Shown here: one piece after another, positions 62,037 through 64,000 of the stretch | Numbering within the stretch: the stretch's first letter is position 1 | How the letters are laid out: each line of letters begins with the position of its first letter | Source: Micromonospora sp. M71_S20 | GTDB lineage: Bacteria; Actinomycetota; Actinomycetes; Mycobacteriales; Micromonosporaceae | Direction of reading: 5' to 3' | Length of the DNA: 64,000 nucleotides | NCBI RefSeq assembly: GCF_003664255.1 | Contig: NZ_RCCV01000001.1 | Coordinates: forward strand, 3,100,001-3,164,000 | Program-made: the position numbers and the translations under genes | Notes under the pieces: model-generated | The model's database searches: none | The model's input: the letters and a program-made list of their open reading frames with translations, nothing else | What the model was told of the DNA's origin: nothing

Positions 62037-64000
62037 GGTGCCGCGTCTCCTGCTTCTGGGGTGAGTTCTCGCCAGTCGGTGACCACCGGAACCAGCTCGC
62101 CGCCGGCCCACAGTGGCAGTTGGTCGTCGAAGTGCGGGTCGCTGGGGCGTCCGGACGCGCCGAAGGGGACGATCCAGCGGCTCTGCGCGCGGTCGGTCAG
62201 GTCCCACACGTAGCGGGCCACCGGGCCTCGCCAGCACGCGTCGGACACGCCGGGCACGCTCGACGTAGCCAGCACGCAGTCGGCGTCGCCGGCCAGCGCG
62301 ACCCGCTCGCGCATGCCGCGTACCGCCTCGTCGACGGCCGCCGCCACGCCGAGGTGGACGGGGTGCAGCACGTGCCGCCGGCCCCACGGCCCCGGCGGGT
62401 CGCCCGCCGCGACGTCCTCGAGCGCCCCGGCCGCCACGGGGCCGATCTCGCCGCCGAGGCGGTGCAGCCCGCTGGCCACCCCCTCCAGGGCGTGGCCGAT
62501 GCGGGACAGCGGGTCGGTCCACGGCGCGAACAGGCCGTCGAACGCGCTCGGGGTGTCGCGCAGCGGGCGCAGGCACGGGTGGTCGTACAGCCGGCGGGCC
62601 AGGGCCGCGCGCCAGGCGGCCCAGGAGCCGGCGTCGGCGCTGTCGGCCCGCATGTCCCCGTCCCACGTGGTCAGCCGGTCCCGCAGGCGCCGCGCCGGTT
62701 CGCTGAGCGCGACCGGGTCGACCCGGTCGAGCACGCCGCGCAGCGTCCCGGCCTCCAGCCGGGTGTCCATGTGTACGGCCTCCGCCCGGGCGCCGTCGGC
62801 GAGCAGGGCGCGGATGCGGCGGGCCCGGTGCGGCGGGGCGAATCCGGTGCCGAGGTCCGCCACGTCGGGGCGGCGGTCGTTGGCGCAGACCGCGAACCCG
62901 TCGACGGCGGTGCGGCGCGGCTCGGCGTAGCCGCCGTGCCACCGATACCGGGGATCGTCGCCGGGCACCGGCTCGCGGCGGCACCGGTCGTCGCGCAGCG
63001 GGACGAGCCCGGCGACCAACTGGTGGACCGTTCCACGCCGGTCGGCGACCAGGACGCTGTTGACCGGCTCGACCCAGTCGCGCAGCGCGTCGGCGACGTC
63101 GTCGGCGCTGCGGGCCCGCAGCAGCGGCAGTAGCGCGTCGAAGCCGAGCCGCTGCTCGACCCGGCTCGGGGTACGCAGGCTGATCGCCTCGCCGGTGCGC
63201 CGGTCGTGGTCGACGACCGGTCCGCGCGGCGTCTCGATCACCTCGACGGACTCCGGTTCGCCGCCGCGGACCTCGATCCGCTCGACGTGCCGGTGCGCCG
63301 GCGCCCAGCCGTCCGCCTCGCGGACGAGGACCCGGTCACCGTCGTGGCGTAACTGTTCGCGGTAGAGGTCCTGGTAGTCGGCCATGGCGTTGGTGACGGC
63401 CCAGGCGACCTCGCCGGCGTGTCCGAAGTGGGGGAGGCCGGGGACCCCGGGGAACGCGAAGCCGAACACGTCGAACTCGGGGCAGGCGAGGCGCACCTGC
63501 TGGTAGATGCCGGGCAGTTCGAGGATGCGGTGCGGGTCGCCGGCGACGACCGGCGCCCGTCCGGTGCCGGGGTCGCCGGGCACGGCCCAGGCGTTGCTGC
63601 CCGATCCGTCGGGGCCCTCGACGGCGAACAGGTCGGTCGCGGACGGGCCGAGGGTGGCGGCGACGTGGGCGTGCCACAGCTTGTTGGGGAAGGTGGAGAA
63701 GAGCACGTGCTGGACGAGGAAGACCCCCAGCGGCGACCACGGCCGCCACCGGCCCGGGGCGCAGCCGACCGCCGCGAACTCGGGCGCCGCGGCGGCACCC
63801 TCGGTGAGCCCCTCGTTGACCCCGTCGACGTACGCGCCGACCCACCGCCGGGTGGCGGGGGCGAGCCGCTCGAAGCACCGCCGGGCGGTGTCGTCGAGGC
63901 GGGCCCGCCGGGCGAAGAGGTCCCAGCCCAACTCGGCGGGGCCGACGTGCTCGGCGAGCCGGCCCTCGGAGCGCCACCGTTCCACTTCGATCTGCCAGGC
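62033..64000 (-). CDS. Penicillin-acylase-family protein (N-terminus outside window)
   Basis: The frame is open to base 64000, so the start lies beyond the right edge; about 655 residues are visible. N-terminal nucleophile hydrolase features: an alpha-chain stretch (GWDLFARRARLDDTARRCFERLA), then GPDGSGSNAWAVPG, where the Ser of SNAWAV would become the beta-chain N-terminal nucleophile, followed by DPHRILELPGIYQQVRL and WAVTNAMADYQDLYRE. These enzymes cleave or form amide bonds of acylated amines; penicillin amidases occur in desferrioxamine gene clusters. Stop overlaps the acyltransferase GTG. Confidence 0.85.
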   Translation of the reverse strand, partial: AWQIEVERWRSEGRLAEHVGPAELGWDLFARRARLDDTARRCFERLAPATRRWVGAYVDGVNEGLTEGAAAAPEFAAVGCAPGRWRPWSPLGVFLVQHVLFSTFPNKLWHAHVAATLGPSATDLFAVEGPDGSGSNAWAVPGDPGTGRAPVVAGDPHRILELPGIYQQVRLACPEFDVFGFAFPGVPGLPHFGHAGEVAWAVTNAMADYQDLYREQLRHDGDRVLVREADGWAPAHRHVERIEVRGGEPESVEVIETPRGPVVDHDRRTGEAISLRTPSRVEQRLGFDALLPLLRARSADDVADALRDWVEPVNSVLVADRRGTVHQLVAGLVPLRDDRCRREPVPGDDPRYRWHGGYAEPRRTAVDGFAVCANDRRPDVADLGTGFAPPHRARRIRALLADGARAEAVHMDTRLEAGTLRGVLDRVDPVALSEPARRLRDRLTTWDGDMRADSADAGSWAAWRAALARRLYDHPCLRPLRDTPSAFDGLFAPWTDPLSRIGHALEGVASGLHRLGGEIGPVAAGALEDVAAGDPPGPWGRRHVLHPVHLGVAAAVDEAVRGMRERVALAGDADCVLATSSVPGVSDACWRGPVARYVWDLTDRAQSRWIVPFGASGRPSDPHFDDQLPLWAGGELVPVVTDWRELTPEAGDAAP

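Overview
The window is very GC-rich DNA with GTG and ATG starts, many ATGA/GTGA stop-start overlaps, SARP, conservon and MbtH genes and a large secretome. This points to a filamentous actinomycete, most likely of the Micromonospora/Salinispora group (an inference from style and gene content, not a database match). No rRNA, tRNA, CRISPR array or insertion sequence was seen.

Left, 1-13.3 kb: a non-ribosomal peptide operon with five translationally coupled genes: ATP-grasp ligase (entering from the left edge), MFS exporter, a free-standing adenylation N-terminal half, a hotdog-like protein and a 3118-residue NRPS, followed by MbtH. The first NRPS module lacks the A-domain N-terminal core. After its C domain the chain resumes just before A6, and the missing core (A1-A5) is the separate 311-residue gene two genes upstream, so the module 1 A domain is split in two. 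Modules 2 and 3 are a recent tandem C-A-PCP duplication with T-richer codons than their flanks. A relic resembling a type II thioesterase start lies just after MbtH.

13.3-25 kb: miscellaneous genes: two alpha/beta hydrolases (one without catalytic Ser and His), a secreted hydrolase-like protein, a V8-like protease, an LRV/HEAT-repeat protein, small hypotheticals, a lectin-propeller relic, a membrane protein, a MalY-type aminotransferase, and a DUF2804/amidohydrolase pair.

25-38 kb: a sugar or sugar-acid catabolic island: M20 amidohydrolase, Gfo/Idh/MocA dehydrogenase, ABC sugar importer (binding protein and two permeases, no ATPase), rhamnose-mutarotase-like protein, a divergent enolase-superfamily dehydratase, a TPP-dependent E1 alpha/beta pair without E2/E3, an SDR, a regulator, a YCII-like protein and a GH20-like glycosidase. 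Similar TTA...TAA motifs sit in its two divergent promoter regions and suggest a shared regulator.

38-42.4 kb: a conservon (kinase-like ATPase without a membrane sensor, roadblock, DUF742, Ras-like GTPase) followed by a styrene/indole monooxygenase-like flavoprotein.

42.5-61.2 kb: exported hydrolases and regulators: GDSL esterase, an HD protein with its AraC/DJ-1 regulator, GH18 chitinase, GNAT, a TetR/MarR/MFS drug-efflux unit, a SARP-type regulator, a degenerate SagB-like gene, a Pro/Gly-rich membrane-anchored protein, an SGNH esterase with CBM2, a subtilisin-like protease and a CBM2-GH5 cellulase with a CebR-like operator. Convergent or terminal gene ends carry strong hairpins.

Right edge, 61.4-64 kb: a 90-bp inverted-repeat element, then a hydroxamate-siderophore-type acyltransferase coupled to a penicillin-acylase-family gene running off the window.
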